Shown here in pieces: positions 47,339 to 58,165 of a stretch of 64,000 nucleotides of DNA. Position 1 is the first letter of the stretch. The number at the start of each line of letters is the position of its first letter. The stretch covers positions 4,874,821 to 4,938,820 of the forward strand of contig JAESIW010000020.1 of the NCBI GenBank assembly GCA_016802295.1, written 5' to 3'. The stretch is from Brachionus rotundiformis. Its lineage: Eukaryota > Rotifera > Eurotatoria > Ploima > Brachionidae. The position numbers and the translations under genes were made by a program. The notes under the pieces were generated by a model that was not told the DNA's origin, made no database searches, and was given only the letters and a program-made list of their open reading frames with translations.

Positions 47339-50300
47339 ATGCATGATAAATATTTGGGTTTTTTGTTTCGCAAAAAAAGAATCAATAACGACGATATTGG
47401 AGAAACAAAGCTTGCCAGAGTTCTTAACACACTTGATTTGACTGCCTTAGGTAAATAAAATATAAAATAATCTGAAAAATTAATTTGCTATTAATTTATT
47501 TTCTTAGGAATTGGATCTACTTTAGGTATGTAAGGCAAGTATTCTTTAATTCAATCTTGTATTCTTTAATTAAAAGGCGCTGGAATCTACGTCCTAGCCG
47601 GATCTGTAATCAAGAATGTATCTGGACCATCTGTTATACTTTCATTTATTGTGGCAGCGTTTGCATCAGTATTAGCTGGTTTATGCTATGCAGAATTTGG
47701 TGCAAGAGTCCCAAAGACGGGAAGTGCTTATGTATACACATATGTTACCATAGGAGAGTTTCTAGCTTTTATTATTGGCTGGAATCTTATACTTGAATAT
47801 GTTATTGGAACTTCAAGCGTTGCCAGAGCTTTTAGCACTTATTTCGATTCCCTTATAGATAATAAAATACAGAATTTTTTCAAAGAGCATATGCCGCTTA
47901 ACATTACGGGATTTTCTCCGTATCCAGGTATAAAAATATAAATTAAATCTTTTTTTAAATTAATTTAATTTCCTGAAGATTTTTTTGCTTTTTCAATTAC
48001 ACTTTTGATAACAAGTATTCTTTAATTAAAAAAAATAAATCTAAAATTTAATTTATATCAATAAAGTTATTCTTGCTGTTGGAGTTCGAGAATCATCGAC
48101 TATGAATAACATTTTTACAGGAGTCAATCTAGTCGTGGTCACATTTATAATAATTTCGGGATCCATTAAGGCTGATTTTGATAATTGGTCAATAGATCCT
48201 AATACTGTAAGCTAATTTTATGATCTTTTTAGATCTGTTAACAAAAAAATCTTATAATAATTAAAAACATAAATTAAAAAATAACATTTCAAAACTCAAG
48301 AATTTATTTCATGATTTCAAGATCTATTGGTATCAGTTAATTACGAATTTATTTCATATTAATTTTCAAAAGTCAAAACAAACAGTCATTTTAAAGTCTA
48401 TTAAAAATCTACTCATTTGACTTGGCTTGAAATATTTAAATTCAGATATATTTTTCTATCGAAATCTTGTATAAAAATATATAAACAACACATCAAGTCA
48501 ATTTAAATGACTTGACTTGTTTTTGACTTTATGACTTTGTACAACACTGTTTTAAACAATTAAAATATCATATAAAATTAGAATTTTTTTAATTTTGCAG
48601 CATCAATATAAATTTCTTTACAGATAGAAATGATTTCAATTATCGAAAAACTTTTTACTTAAAGTTATGGAAAATTTTGTTTTTTTAAAAATTAATGAAT
48701 TAGAAAAAATTAAAAGCAACGCTTCTTATTAGAATAATACTAGAAAGACTGGCTGATTATCTACAAAAATTTCAAATTAAAATATCAAAAGAAATAGAAA
48801 AAATTTAAGTTTTATAAGTTGATTTTAAGTTTCTTTGAGTACATTTTGATAACTTTATTTCTTTGAGATAATATTCAAGTTTATGTTCTTTAAAAAATGT
48901 TTTTAAAAACCCTTCGGGCTTTCTAGTGATAAAAAAGTGCTTTTTGTTTCATTTGAAAAAAAATTAAATTAATTAATTTTTATGATCATGAAATTGATAT
49001 TATCAGTACTAAGATTATTTGATCTATAATCTTAGTCTAAATTTTGGAGCCAATTTTTTTATCTGTTAAATACTTAAAATACAAATTTTAGTTGAAAATT
49101 GATTTTTAACAAGTTTGTGAATTTAACTTTAAACCAAAAATTGCCATGTAATAAAACATATCAATCATGTGGTCAAGGAGGATTCTTTCCCTTTGGATTT
49201 TCCGGAATGTAGCCTTTAATTTTGTTAAAGCTTACTTGATCTTAAAAAATTGTTTTTTCAGGCTTGCTGGTGCAGCCAAATGCTTTTATGCTTTTGTTGG
49301 TTTTGACTGTATTGCAACAACTGGTGAAGAAGTAAAAAATCCCCAACGAGCTATTCCAATAAGCATAATTTTCTCACTTCTCATTTGCACAGTAGCTTAT
49401 TGTGGTGTTTCAGCTGTGCTTAGTCTAATGGTCCCCTACTTTCTAATAGATGAAAATGCTCCAATGCCGGAAGCTTTTAGATATATTGGTTGGAACTGGG
49501 CTAGGTATTTAGTAGCAGTTGGTGCTATATGTTCTCTTTCAACTAGGTTTTTAAATTCATCATCTTAAATCATTAAAGTGAATTCCTTTTTAAAAGCTTG
49601 TTGGGTGCGATGTTCCCTTTACCACGTGTATTATATGCTATTTCTTCTGATGGCTTAATCTTTCGAGTATTGTCCAAAGTTAGTGAACGATTCAAGACAC
49701 CACTTTTAGCCACAATATTAAGTGGATTTTTTGCAGCTTTTATGGCTATGATCTTTGATTTGGATCAACTAGTGAATATGATGTCAATCGGGACTCTTCT
49801 GGCATATAGCTTGGTAGCCCTTTCAGTTTTAATACTTAGATACCAACCAGAAAATGATTCAAATGAAAGACGACTAATTAATAGGACAGATTCAGAAGAA
49901 GAGTTAAATGCGAGTTTGTTCAAAAGACTTTTTAATCCGTCACAAAATTCAACTCAAAGAACGTCACGGCTAGTTAATATTTTGGCAGGACTTTGCTGTA
50001 AGAGTAAAATAAGTATCAAAATACACAAAAATTATATTTTCTAATTAAGGTCTGGATATTACTATAATATGTTTGATTCTGGTCTTAGCTGTGGACAAAA
50101 TAAATCAAACTCAAATTTTAGTTATGTTGGGAGTATTTGTCATAATTGGACTGATATTGACATTTTCAATAATTAGACAGCCTCAAAATGCAAAAATTAT
50201 AACTTTTAAAGTATGTATTTTAAAAAATTTAGATTAAAATTCACATGATGGCCTTGTTTTTTGCATTTTAGAGTAATATTTATACCCTTAGGAAAGATTC

Positions 50301-51220
50301 ACTTAAATACTTTTCAAAAAGATTATTATCAATTCAATCTTAATAAATAATTAAAAATATATAAATATTAAACTTATAAAAAAAAGACGTCTACAAAGAT
50401 GCATGGGTGGTTTTAAGAAATTCTCATTTAGACATTTAGACAGCGTTTTTAGCAAAAAATTAAATTTTAATCTTAACATTATTAAATCAATAAAAAATTT
50501 TGAAAAGGATTTTTAATATAAAAAGCATATAAATAGCAATTTAAGTTTAATTTGGCTTTTACTATTTAGAAGGAGATTCAATTGAAATCTATAAAGTGAT
50601 TTTAATGTTTAAAATAGAATGCCTAAATGAATAGATTCAGTTAAATTTAATTATTTTATATTCCTTAAAAAATCAGTAATGAAACTTTTAAATAGTTCTT
50701 ATTTTAAAATTGATTAAAAAAAATCTAAACCTAATTTCATTTTTACCAATCACTCATTGAATCTAATTGACTTAATTCCTAAACTCATCTAAGCATAAAA
50801 TTAAAATTGAATAATTGATATTTTTTCAAAGATGCCCTTGATTCCAATTTTGCCATTGATAAGCATATTTATAAACTTCTATTTGATGCTTGTTTTAAAT
50901 TCAGCCACATGGATTCGATTTGGAATTTGGATGGCTATAGGTAAATGCAATATTTTTAATTGTGATGATGGAATTTTTACTTTTAATTAAATGGGTGACT
51001 AATTAAAGACTCATCTAAAATTTTTTATTCATATCAAATTTTTATTAATAATTTGAATTTAAATGTAAAAGGATTCATCATATATTTTGGCTATGGTATT
51101 TGGAATAGTTCTGAAAGAAGGCAATATAATTTGTTAAATACTGAAAGTGGCGTTTCATCTTCGGACGAATCTGTCAATTCAGATAATGGAGACGCCTACA
51201 CAGACACGAGAAGTTTATAA
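47339..51220 (+). CDS. Cationic amino-acid transporter (SLC7A1-4 / CAT family)
   Basis: Eleven exons (47339-47450, 47508-47525, 47577-47927, 47979-48014, 48067-48206, 49114-49208, 49262-49546, 49597-49997, 50050-50210, 50832-50940, 51072-51220) close to 618 codons. Conserved CAT features: IGSTLGAGIYVLAGS in the first membrane helix, AGLCYAEFGARVPKTGSAY, GWNLILEYVIGTSSVAR with the conserved Glu, CFYAFVGFDCIATTGEEVKN, GAMFPLPRVLYAISSDGL, SIGTLLAYSLVA and LRYQPE. About 14 membrane helices are expected. CATs carry Arg/Lys/ornithine across the plasma membrane. Exon 6 begins at the AACAAG acceptor and adds an extracellular loop with NLT and NKT N-glycosylation sequons. Exon 2 is only 18 nt. Introns 5 (about 907 nt) and 9 (621 nt) are long for this window. 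Confidence 0.94.
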
Positions 51221-52994
51221 GAATAAATTTTTTTTAATTTTAAATTTATATGATAATTTTTATTCGTTAATTATATTAAAAAAATGCAACATTTTCATAA
51301 ATAAAAAAAATGTTTAATTTAAAATTTGAAATTTTCCTAAAGTCAATTATTTTATTAGTGATATCTATTTATTTTATCTTTCAAACAGACTTTTTTGATT
51401 TTGATGTAAAAAATTGCCAAGCGCATTTTTTTAATGGCTAGTTTTGAGCTTCAAACAATTATTTGCATGCTTGATTTACTCTACTCTAAACTAGGTAGAC
51501 AAATCGAGATTTAAAAGATCAATTTATTTTAATTGAAATTTAGAAAAATAAGACTTTAATTAGACCAAATCATCTTGGAAAATATGATTAAAAAAAATTG
51601 ACAAGTTTAACTTATAATACATAAATTCTACACTTAAATATTCACCTTTTTAAATTAAGTGCTTTTGGCAACTAGAAGCGTCCAAAAGAAGTAAAATTAA
51701 AAGTCTGTTTTAAAATGAGAGAGTAAAAAATCAAACTAGTTGGTTTTAAAAGCCTTCAAAAGAATCTGCTTGTTTTTAATTATTTTTTTTGAATGTAAAC
51801 TTTAAAAAAATTCTACAATTTTAATTGTAAAGCCTACGTTTTGAGGAAATTTAATGAGAGAAGATGGAAGGAATCAACAAAAAAAATTAATTTAAACGTT
51901 TGTAAAAACGAATTAGAAATATTTTTCCAATAACATACCAATTTAAATCTAATTTGAAGTCATTTTTCTGTTTGTTTTCAATTAAAAAGACCAAATTTTA
52001 CAAAAATACCATCACTTTTAAAATACTCAGTAAAGCATGGAAAACAATTATTGTGGCCATAAATCAACTTGTTTATGCAAAATACAATAGCTTGGTACTA
52101 ATTAATGGGCGACTTTGTTTGTAAAGCTTGTTATGGAAAAATATGTATGCTAAATGGAATGAGTCGAAAATATCGACGCACATTAGAGTGGTTTTGTCGC
52201 CCACTTTGTCTAGTATAGTATTTTTGCCCAAATAGTATGTCTCTAATTTATTTATAATTAACTATTTTTTTTTAAATTTTAATTAAAATTGTATTTTTCA
52301 TTTCCCATCACCAAGCAATTGAAGAATGGAAAAATCGTTAATCAAAAACAAAATTTACCCTCCACCTATAATTTTTTGTATGTCTTGAAATATGCTAAGT
52401 TCGAATTTTGCTTAGTACTTTTGGTAAAATAGATAAAAACAAACTATTTTTTATGCTTTTTTGAGTGTTATTGTTTTTGCTCATTCACAAACGTGAATTA
52501 GACTTCGACAATGTGATACGAATTCAAATTGGCCAAGGGGAGTTCAAGTTTTGCTTCAATGATTTACTTTCTAGTATAAATAAGATGTACCATTTTATTT
52601 GGACCATCAAACCAAACAACAAACAAGTGAATTTGAATTTGAACATTCAAAAATTTTTAATTCGTATTTGATCGTAACTAAAAAGGATTCGATAGTTTAG
52701 AGTTGATAAAAATTTAATCGAAACGTAAATCACTCAGGCATTAAATTAAATATTACAATTTTTTTAAGAAAATTTTTATTTAAAAATGATTAATATTAAA
52801 AAAGTTGATATTTTAGCTTAAATTGTGTTGTTGGTTCAATTAGGCCAGGTTTTCAAATTTTATAATGATAATAATTAATTGAAAAAATAATTAAAAAAAT
52901 ATAGTTTTTTCGTTTTTTACATTTTTACTAACGAGCTTCTTCTAATTTTAATTTTCCCACGACAATTTTTTTCCAAGCGTAACCGCGAATTGAG
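51221..52994. other. Spacer with a weak inverted repeat
   Basis: About 1.8 kb of A+T-rich DNA. TGGGCGACTTTG near 52106 and GTTTTGTCGCCCA near 52191-52203 form a short inverted pair about 100 bp apart, perhaps a small MITE. A 68-codon open stretch at 52465-52671 lacks an ATG start and is not called. Confidence 0.4.
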
Positions 52995-53002
52995 TATATA
53001 AA
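52995..53002 (+). promoter_or_regulatory. TATA box of Gly/Met-rich gene
   Basis: TATATAAA lies 113 bp upstream of the ATG at 53115 in a G/C-containing patch, placed well for core promoter use. Confidence 0.6.
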
Positions 53003-53114
53003 TTACTCTTTTTTGATATTTTTTATTATTCAAACACAAATTGAGTCCAAGTTTAAATTTAAATTTAATTTTAGATTTTTATTAAATAAACTAGATTAAT
53101 ATCAATAAAACAAA

Positions 53115-53732
53115 ATGGGTGGACGTAATGCCAGATGTTGTTGTATGCCTCAAAGATGCCCTCCAGGTTGTATGCCAGTAGGAGGTGGAATGGGCGGATG
53201 TGGAGGCTTCGGCCAAGGCATGGGTCTCGGTATGGGAGGCTTTGGCCCTGGAATGGGAATGGGAGGCTTTGGTCATGGAATGGGAATGGGAGGTTTCGGT
53301 CAAGGAATGGGTCTCGGTATGGGAGGCTTTGGTCATGGATTAGGAGGATATGGTGGCATGGGAGGTTTTGGTCACGGAATGGGTCTCGGTATGGGAGGCT
53401 TTGGTCATGGATTAGGAGGATATGGTGGTATGGGAGGTTTTGGTCATCAAATGGCCTGTCAACCAATGCAACAGCAATTCCATATGCCACCACCAATGCC
53501 AATGCCAATGCCAATACAAGCTCCTCTTCCACCACCAATGCCATTACCTGTTCCTGCTCCTATTCAACAGCCTTTGCCAGTGACACCTCAAGTTCAACAA
53601 CCAGTACCACAACAAATAGTTGTTTACCGACCATCATCTTCATCAACTGCAAGAGTTCAATGTCCACCAGGTTGTGTTCCAGCAAAATCGTTCAGTTCAA
53701 ACTCTAGTCCATCACCAAGACACAGACAATAA
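53115..53732 (+). CDS. MG-start Gly/Met-rich protein with CPPGC motifs
   Basis: A single-exon 205-residue protein. It begins MGGRNARCCCMPQ, which satisfies the N-myristoylation pattern (Gly2, no bulky residue at 3, Ala at 6), with nearby cysteines suited to palmitoylation. A CPPGCMP motif follows, then a long GGFGHGMGLGMGGFG region, a Gln/Met/Pro stretch, and near the end a second CPPGCVP. There is no signal peptide or membrane helix. The Gly/Met centre includes two 72-bp tandem copies. I recognise no family; a structural, inner-leaflet, disulfide-capable protein is inferred. It is the first of three neighbouring genes with the same N-terminal signal. AATAAA words at 53801 and 53878 can end the transcript. 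Confidence 0.85.
   Translation: MGGRNARCCCMPQRCPPGCMPVGGGMGGCGGFGQGMGLGMGGFGPGMGMGGFGHGMGMGGFGQGMGLGMGGFGHGLGGYGGMGGFGHGMGLGMGGFGHGLGGYGGMGGFGHQMACQPMQQQFHMPPPMPMPMPIQAPLPPPMPLPVPAPIQQPLPVTPQVQQPVPQQIVVYRPSSSSTARVQCPPGCVPAKSFSSNSSPSPRHRQ
53311..53454 (+). repeat. 72-bp coding tandem repeat (2 copies)
   Basis: Two adjacent 72-bp (24-codon) units, nearly identical, starting GTCTCGGTATGGGAGG at 53311 and 53383. They keep frame within the Gly/Met-rich protein. Confidence 0.85.
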
Positions 53733-54330
53733 ACAGTATTTACCTTATAGTAGTATTCCGTAGATTTTAGTATTAGTTTTTATTAATCAAAATCTAACAT
53801 AATAAACAACAATTATAAATATCTAACCATTAGTTAACTAAACAAATATATTTAACAAACCAAGTATATATTTTTATAATAAAAGATCAAAATGAATGAA
53901 TTTTAAAAATGTGAAAATCATTTTTAAAATTTTTCTAAAATTAAAAAAAAAGATTGAATTTTATTTTAAAACAGTTCAATTTTGAAAAAAAATTGATAAT
54001 TAAGCCCGGAATCAAAAAACAATCTAAGTTAGGATATTATTTTTTTACGAAAAAAAACAAAATTTTAAAAAAAATTTAAGTTTTTTTTAATAATAAATAA
54101 ATTTATTTTAATACATATTTTTTAATTTTTAACCTTAATATAGATTAAACTAACAATATAGATTTTAAATACAAACTAATTTCTGACTAAAAACATCTAT
54201 TTAAAAAATTAAAAATCTAATTTACTAAAAATTTTCTGAAAATTAAGAACAAAAATATTAAATAGTATATTTACAAAAATATTTCAATTAAATTAAATTG
54301 TTCTATAAAATTCTTTTTTATTAAGAAAAA

Positions 54331-54338
54331 TATATAAA
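54331..54338 (+). promoter_or_regulatory. TATA box of Pro/Met/Cys-rich gene
   Basis: TATATAAA 83 bp upstream of the ATG at 54421, the same word as in front of the preceding gene. Confidence 0.6.
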
Positions 54339-54420
54339 CTATACATTTAGAAATATTCAAAGCCTTAAGATTGATTTAAACAATTTAGATAAAATAATAA
54401 AAAAAATATAAAAATATAAA

Positions 54421-55332
54421 ATGGGCTCAAGAAATTCAAGATGTCCAAGACCATGTCCACCAGGTTGCGTTCCTGTGTATCCTTCCTGTGCACCCACTCC
54501 TTGTCCCCAACCATGCCCTCGACCTTGTCCACGTCCATGTGCACGCCCATGTCCACCACCATGCCCACCACCATGTCCACCTCCAATGCCAATGATGCCT
54601 TGTCCACCACCAATGCCACCACCTATGCCAATGCCATCGTTCTGTCCGCCACCGATGCCACCACCAATGCCAATGCCTTGCCCACCTCCAATGCCACCAC
54701 CAATGCCAATGCCTTGCCCACCTCCAATGCCACCACCAATGCCAATGCCTTGCCCACCTCCAATGCCACCACCAATGCCTATGCCATGTCCACCACCGAT
54801 GCCAATGCCTTGCCCACCACCGATGCCACCTCCAATGCCTTGTCCTCCAATAATGCCTCCTCCAATGCCAATGCCATGTCCACCCTCTCTTCCGCCTCCA
54901 TTTCCCTCCTTTATGATGCCACCGGGAGGATCTTTTCAATCATTTCCACCTATGTTCCCACAAATGCCTGCCCTTCCACCACCTGTTTTCCAACCACCAT
55001 TTACACAAGTAGCGCCACCACCACCTCCTCCATCTTTTACTCTTCCATCACAACCAACCTTAACTCAAAATTTAGCGCAACCTAATATTTACCGAGCCCA
55101 ACCTATTTCAAATATGAATCAGCTACCATGTTGTCCACCAAATTACTATCCACAACCACAGCAGCAACAATTTAGACCATATTGTCCTCCAGGCTGTGTT
55201 CCAGCTCCACAAAAATGTCCACCGGGTTGCGTTCCAAGTTCTTCAAGATCAAAAAATCAATCTTTTACAAACTATCCAGAATTCGGTAGAAATTCACGTC
55301 TCAGACAAATAAGTCCTAATGAAAGAAAATGA
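54421..55332 (+). CDS. MG-start Pro/Met/Cys-rich protein with CPPGC motifs
   Basis: A single-exon 303-residue protein starting MGSRNSRCPRPCPPGCVPV (fits N-myristoylation: Gly2, Ser3, Ser6; Cys8 close by). It continues with a run of Cys spaced by three residues (CPQPCPRPCPRPCARPCPPP), then CPPPMPPPMPMP repeats, a Phe/Pro/Gln-rich middle, and two closing motifs CPPGCVPAPQKCPPGCVPSS. No signal peptide. The CxxxC spacing and polyproline recall minicollagen and keratin-associated proteins, but there is no secretion signal and no Gly-X-Y. The start and the bracketing CPPGC motifs match the gene upstream, so the two are paralogous in design if not in repeats. Codon use is Pro = CCA/CCT as expected for this genome. 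Function unknown. Confidence 0.85.
   Translation: MGSRNSRCPRPCPPGCVPVYPSCAPTPCPQPCPRPCPRPCARPCPPPCPPPCPPPMPMMPCPPPMPPPMPMPSFCPPPMPPPMPMPCPPPMPPPMPMPCPPPMPPPMPMPCPPPMPPPMPMPCPPPMPMPCPPPMPPPMPCPPIMPPPMPMPCPPSLPPPFPSFMMPPGGSFQSFPPMFPQMPALPPPVFQPPFTQVAPPPPPPSFTLPSQPTLTQNLAQPNIYRAQPISNMNQLPCCPPNYYPQPQQQQFRPYCPPGCVPAPQKCPPGCVPSSSRSKNQSFTNYPEFGRNSRLRQISPNERK
54661..54768 (+). repeat. 36-bp coding tandem repeat (3 perfect copies)
   Basis: Three perfect 36-bp units beginning CCACCAATGCCAATGCC, encoding 12-residue Pro/Met/Cys repeats; degenerate copies flank them on both sides. Confidence 0.88.
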
Positions 55333-55894
55333 AAAGTTAGTATTTAAAATCTAATATATTGACGAAATTAATATAAATTCTTTTTAGATTGGAAACCTAA
55401 GTCTTAAGATTTTATTTGTCTAATTTTTTTTATCTTTTAATTACTTTAAAAGTAGTGTCTTAGTTGTTCAGTATAGAAATATATTTTTTGGTATTATAAG
55501 GGATATTTTTTTAATGGAAACTATATATATCTTATTTCCTTTTCTTTATAACAAAGAATTTAATGTTAGAACGATATTTTTGATGGAAACTTTTTTATTT
55601 TTATGACAAAAATTAGTAGAATGTCCGATGATAATCGGTCCAGATTTTAGAACGATTCAATCAACCAAAAAAAACAGTGATTGAGATAGAAATGCTTATC
55701 TAGGAAATGAAATTAACATTTAGAGTCTATATTTTATTAGAATAAAATTAAATTTTATATTTTTTTAATTTTTTAAACAATACAAAACTCGTAAAAAAGT
55801 TTTGTTAAATGTTTTTAAAAAAATGATTATTTAAATTTTTAATTCAAATACTAATATTTTGATTCAGGATATTTTCTAATAAATCATAGTCAAA

Positions 55895-56439
55895 ATGGGT
55901 TTGAGCAAATCAAAAGTGGAAAAATCAGTTCAACAAGGTTTCACAAATCAACCTGGCTTTTCTAGTGCACCAGGACAATTTCCATCATTCGCTAGTCCAT
56001 CAGGCTCTTTTGGATCACAAACATTTCCTGCACCTGGATCAGGTTATGGTACACCAGGATTTTCTTCACAAGCCGCATTTCCTCCATTTCCAGCTCAAAT
56101 CCCAGGACAAATGGGCGGTTTTCCAAATAATCAAGTTTTTGGCCAAACACCATTAATCTCATCATCTAGCTTTCCAGTTTCATATCCAGGACAACGTATG
56201 CTTTTTGTTTACATTATATAGAATTCCTTAAAATTTAACAAAATTATATTACAGCATTCAGACCACTCATTCCAGGATATGCACCAGCTCCAGGAAATGA
56301 AAGACGAGGTAAGAAAATAATTTTTAATTCATTAATCATGAAAATCATTAATATAATAAATTATTTAGATCAGCAAATGGGACAAATGGTTCCTCAAGTA
56401 CAGCCTGTTCAACAACAAGGCAAAGTTCGAAAACATTAA
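55895..56439 (+). CDS. MG-start Gly/Ser/Pro/Phe-rich small protein
   Basis: Three exons (55895-56195, 56255-56308, 56369-56439; phases close) give 141 residues. It begins MGLSKSKVEKSVQQGF, another good N-myristoylation signal (Gly2, Leu3, Ser6) with nearby Lys as in membrane-switch proteins. The rest is Phe/Gly/Ser/Pro-rich (GSFGSQTFPAPGSGYGTPGF) and ends QQQGKVRKH. There are no cysteines and no CPPGC motif, so it differs from the two upstream genes while sharing the N-terminal logic. A pyrimidine/AG site just upstream (GATTCAG, 55861-55867) could be a 5' UTR intron end. Function unknown. Confidence 0.8.
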
Positions 56440-57849
56440 TTTTCAGCTAAATTAATACTACAAAAACAAACAACTTAATGACTTAAAAGAATTGATTTTT
56501 TTATTTATCCATCTATTATGTTTTTATTTGGCACTCAATTTTTATTTAAAAAATGTTTATTTATTAATATTAGAATGGCAATATCTTTTGTACTATTGAT
56601 GATCGTAGAGAAGTTGATCAAACGTCTTTATTCTCGTCCATATGTGCGAATCGGAAAAATATAACACAAATCTCTTAATGCAACAAATATTTTATAAAAA
56701 TTGGTTTAAGTTATTTTATTTTAAAAAGTAATGATCCAGAGATTATGAGTATGAATTAAATTAAAAAATTAATAAAATCTATTCAAAAAAAAAAACTCTC
56801 AGATTATTTAAACATTATTTTAAATAAAAGCTTGGAATCCATATCTAAAAAAATATATAATCAGTACTCAAGAAGTTCAAACAAGCTTAACCAAAATCGA
56901 AGGTGAAATAAGAAATCTCAAATTTGACAAATGTTAATAAAAATCAATAAATTTAAATTAAATTGATTGTATGACCAAAGCTAAATGAAAACAATGATCT
57001 ATTTATTAAATAGGGCTCGTATTGTGAAAATGAAAACTACTTTATTTCAAAAATAATAAAATAATATTATTTTTTATTACTACCAAGATTTAATAAAAAA
57101 ATCTTATTTTTTATCTGGTAAAATTAAAGCAGATAGAAAATTAATATTCGCAACGAAAAAATTTGATTAAATAATCATGTGGATGTTTTCGAAATCATTT
57201 CGATTTTGTTTGTAGAAAGCAAAAATTTAGCTAGTATTGTTTTTCTGGCTAAACCCTTAAATCGAAGTGGAAATATATGGCTAATTTCTTATTTTTTATA
57301 TTATTAAATTATTTATTTATCAAATTGAGTTTTTTTAAAACGATTATAAAATAATTCTAATTTGTGAATAATTCGGTTTATTTTTTGTAAAAACATTATA
57401 GTTAAAGTATTTAAAGAAATTTTATTTTCCTTAAAAAGGGTCAAAATCATCACCTTTGGGACAAGATTTTTTTAAGTAGAGGAACTTGGATGCTGAAAAG
57501 ATTGATTTGAGCAACCACTCAAGTCCCACGAACTTTACCATTTAGGAAAATTTATAAAGATAGAAAGATTTCAAATTGCTAATGTAAATAAACATAGATA
57601 AATACATTTTTTGATTATGAATTATTTAATTATAAACCTAACTATCTTAAAATAATACCTTTTTTTTGAATGCTTAGATTAAAAAATGTTATCAAAAATA
57701 TTGATCTTATATTCAAAAATTCAACATGATATTATTTTGTTCATTTTATTTAGGAAATATAATGCTAGAAAATTTCAGGACCCTTCAGAGATAGGGACAT
57801 ATCATTTACCACCCAGCTAAGTCTCTGTTTCTGGCCGCTTTATGAGACT
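56440..57849. other. Spacer
   Basis: A+T-rich, 1.4 kb. A short phrase CCAAAATCGAAGGTGAA (near 56890) resembles a stretch of the AHA1 second exon; I take it as chance. No gene seen. Confidence 0.4.
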
Positions 57850-58165
57850 TTAAGCCTTTTTTTGGATATATCTACTTATCCTATACTTACTTATCCTAAT
57901 CCCTTGAGTCTTGAGTAAAATCAGTTGCGAGTTTTTGATAACTAGATAAAGAATTTTCCTAATCTCTCTAAAAAAATAATTTTCATCCTTAGAAAGTCTA
58001 CCAGAACGGTTTCTATCAGATATGGTAACAGTCTCTTCATATCGTTTCTTTGTTAGAAGACACAATTTTGAGATACACCTAACAGCTCGGCTACCTCATA
58101 TTGCTTTTTATCTAAACTTTTTAGCAGACCTAAGATTTGCCATTTTTATGGGATAGACACATTTT
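57850..58165 (-). pseudogene. Tc1-like transposase N-terminal relic
   Basis: The minus strand reads ILGLLKSLDKKQYEVAELLGVSQNCV, then after a stop/frame break LTKKRYEETVTISDRNRSGRLSK. This is the two-helix-turn-helix DNA-binding start of Tc1-type transposases ('…RYEETG…DRPRSGRP'). The catalytic DDE/D half is missing. Confidence 0.82.

Noticed and set aside
52465..52671. 68-codon plus ORF in the spacer before the MG-start genes
   Set aside because: No ATG at its start, no recognisable family, and no flanking splice pattern that convinces.
53071..53707. Alternative frames (minus 157 codons, plus 190 codons) over the Gly/Met gene
   Set aside because: Open only because the sense repeat lacks T-rich codons; no ATG context or homology.
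54436..54939. 167-codon minus-strand open frame rich in Trp/His/Arg opposite the Pro/Met/Cys gene
   Set aside because: Antisense shadow of the CCA/ATG repeats; the composition simply mirrors the sense repeats, and the TATA box and neighbours support the plus strand.
53115..55332. Cnidarian/myxozoan minicollagen identity for the Cys/Pro-rich genes
   Set aside because: No signal peptide, no Gly-X-Y collagen stretch, and the EFCAB5-like, fibulin and other genes argue against a myxozoan source.
56885..56940. AHA1 retrocopy fragment (TKIEGE phrase)
   Set aside because: Similarity covers only about 17-20 bases and then stops; chance is adequate.
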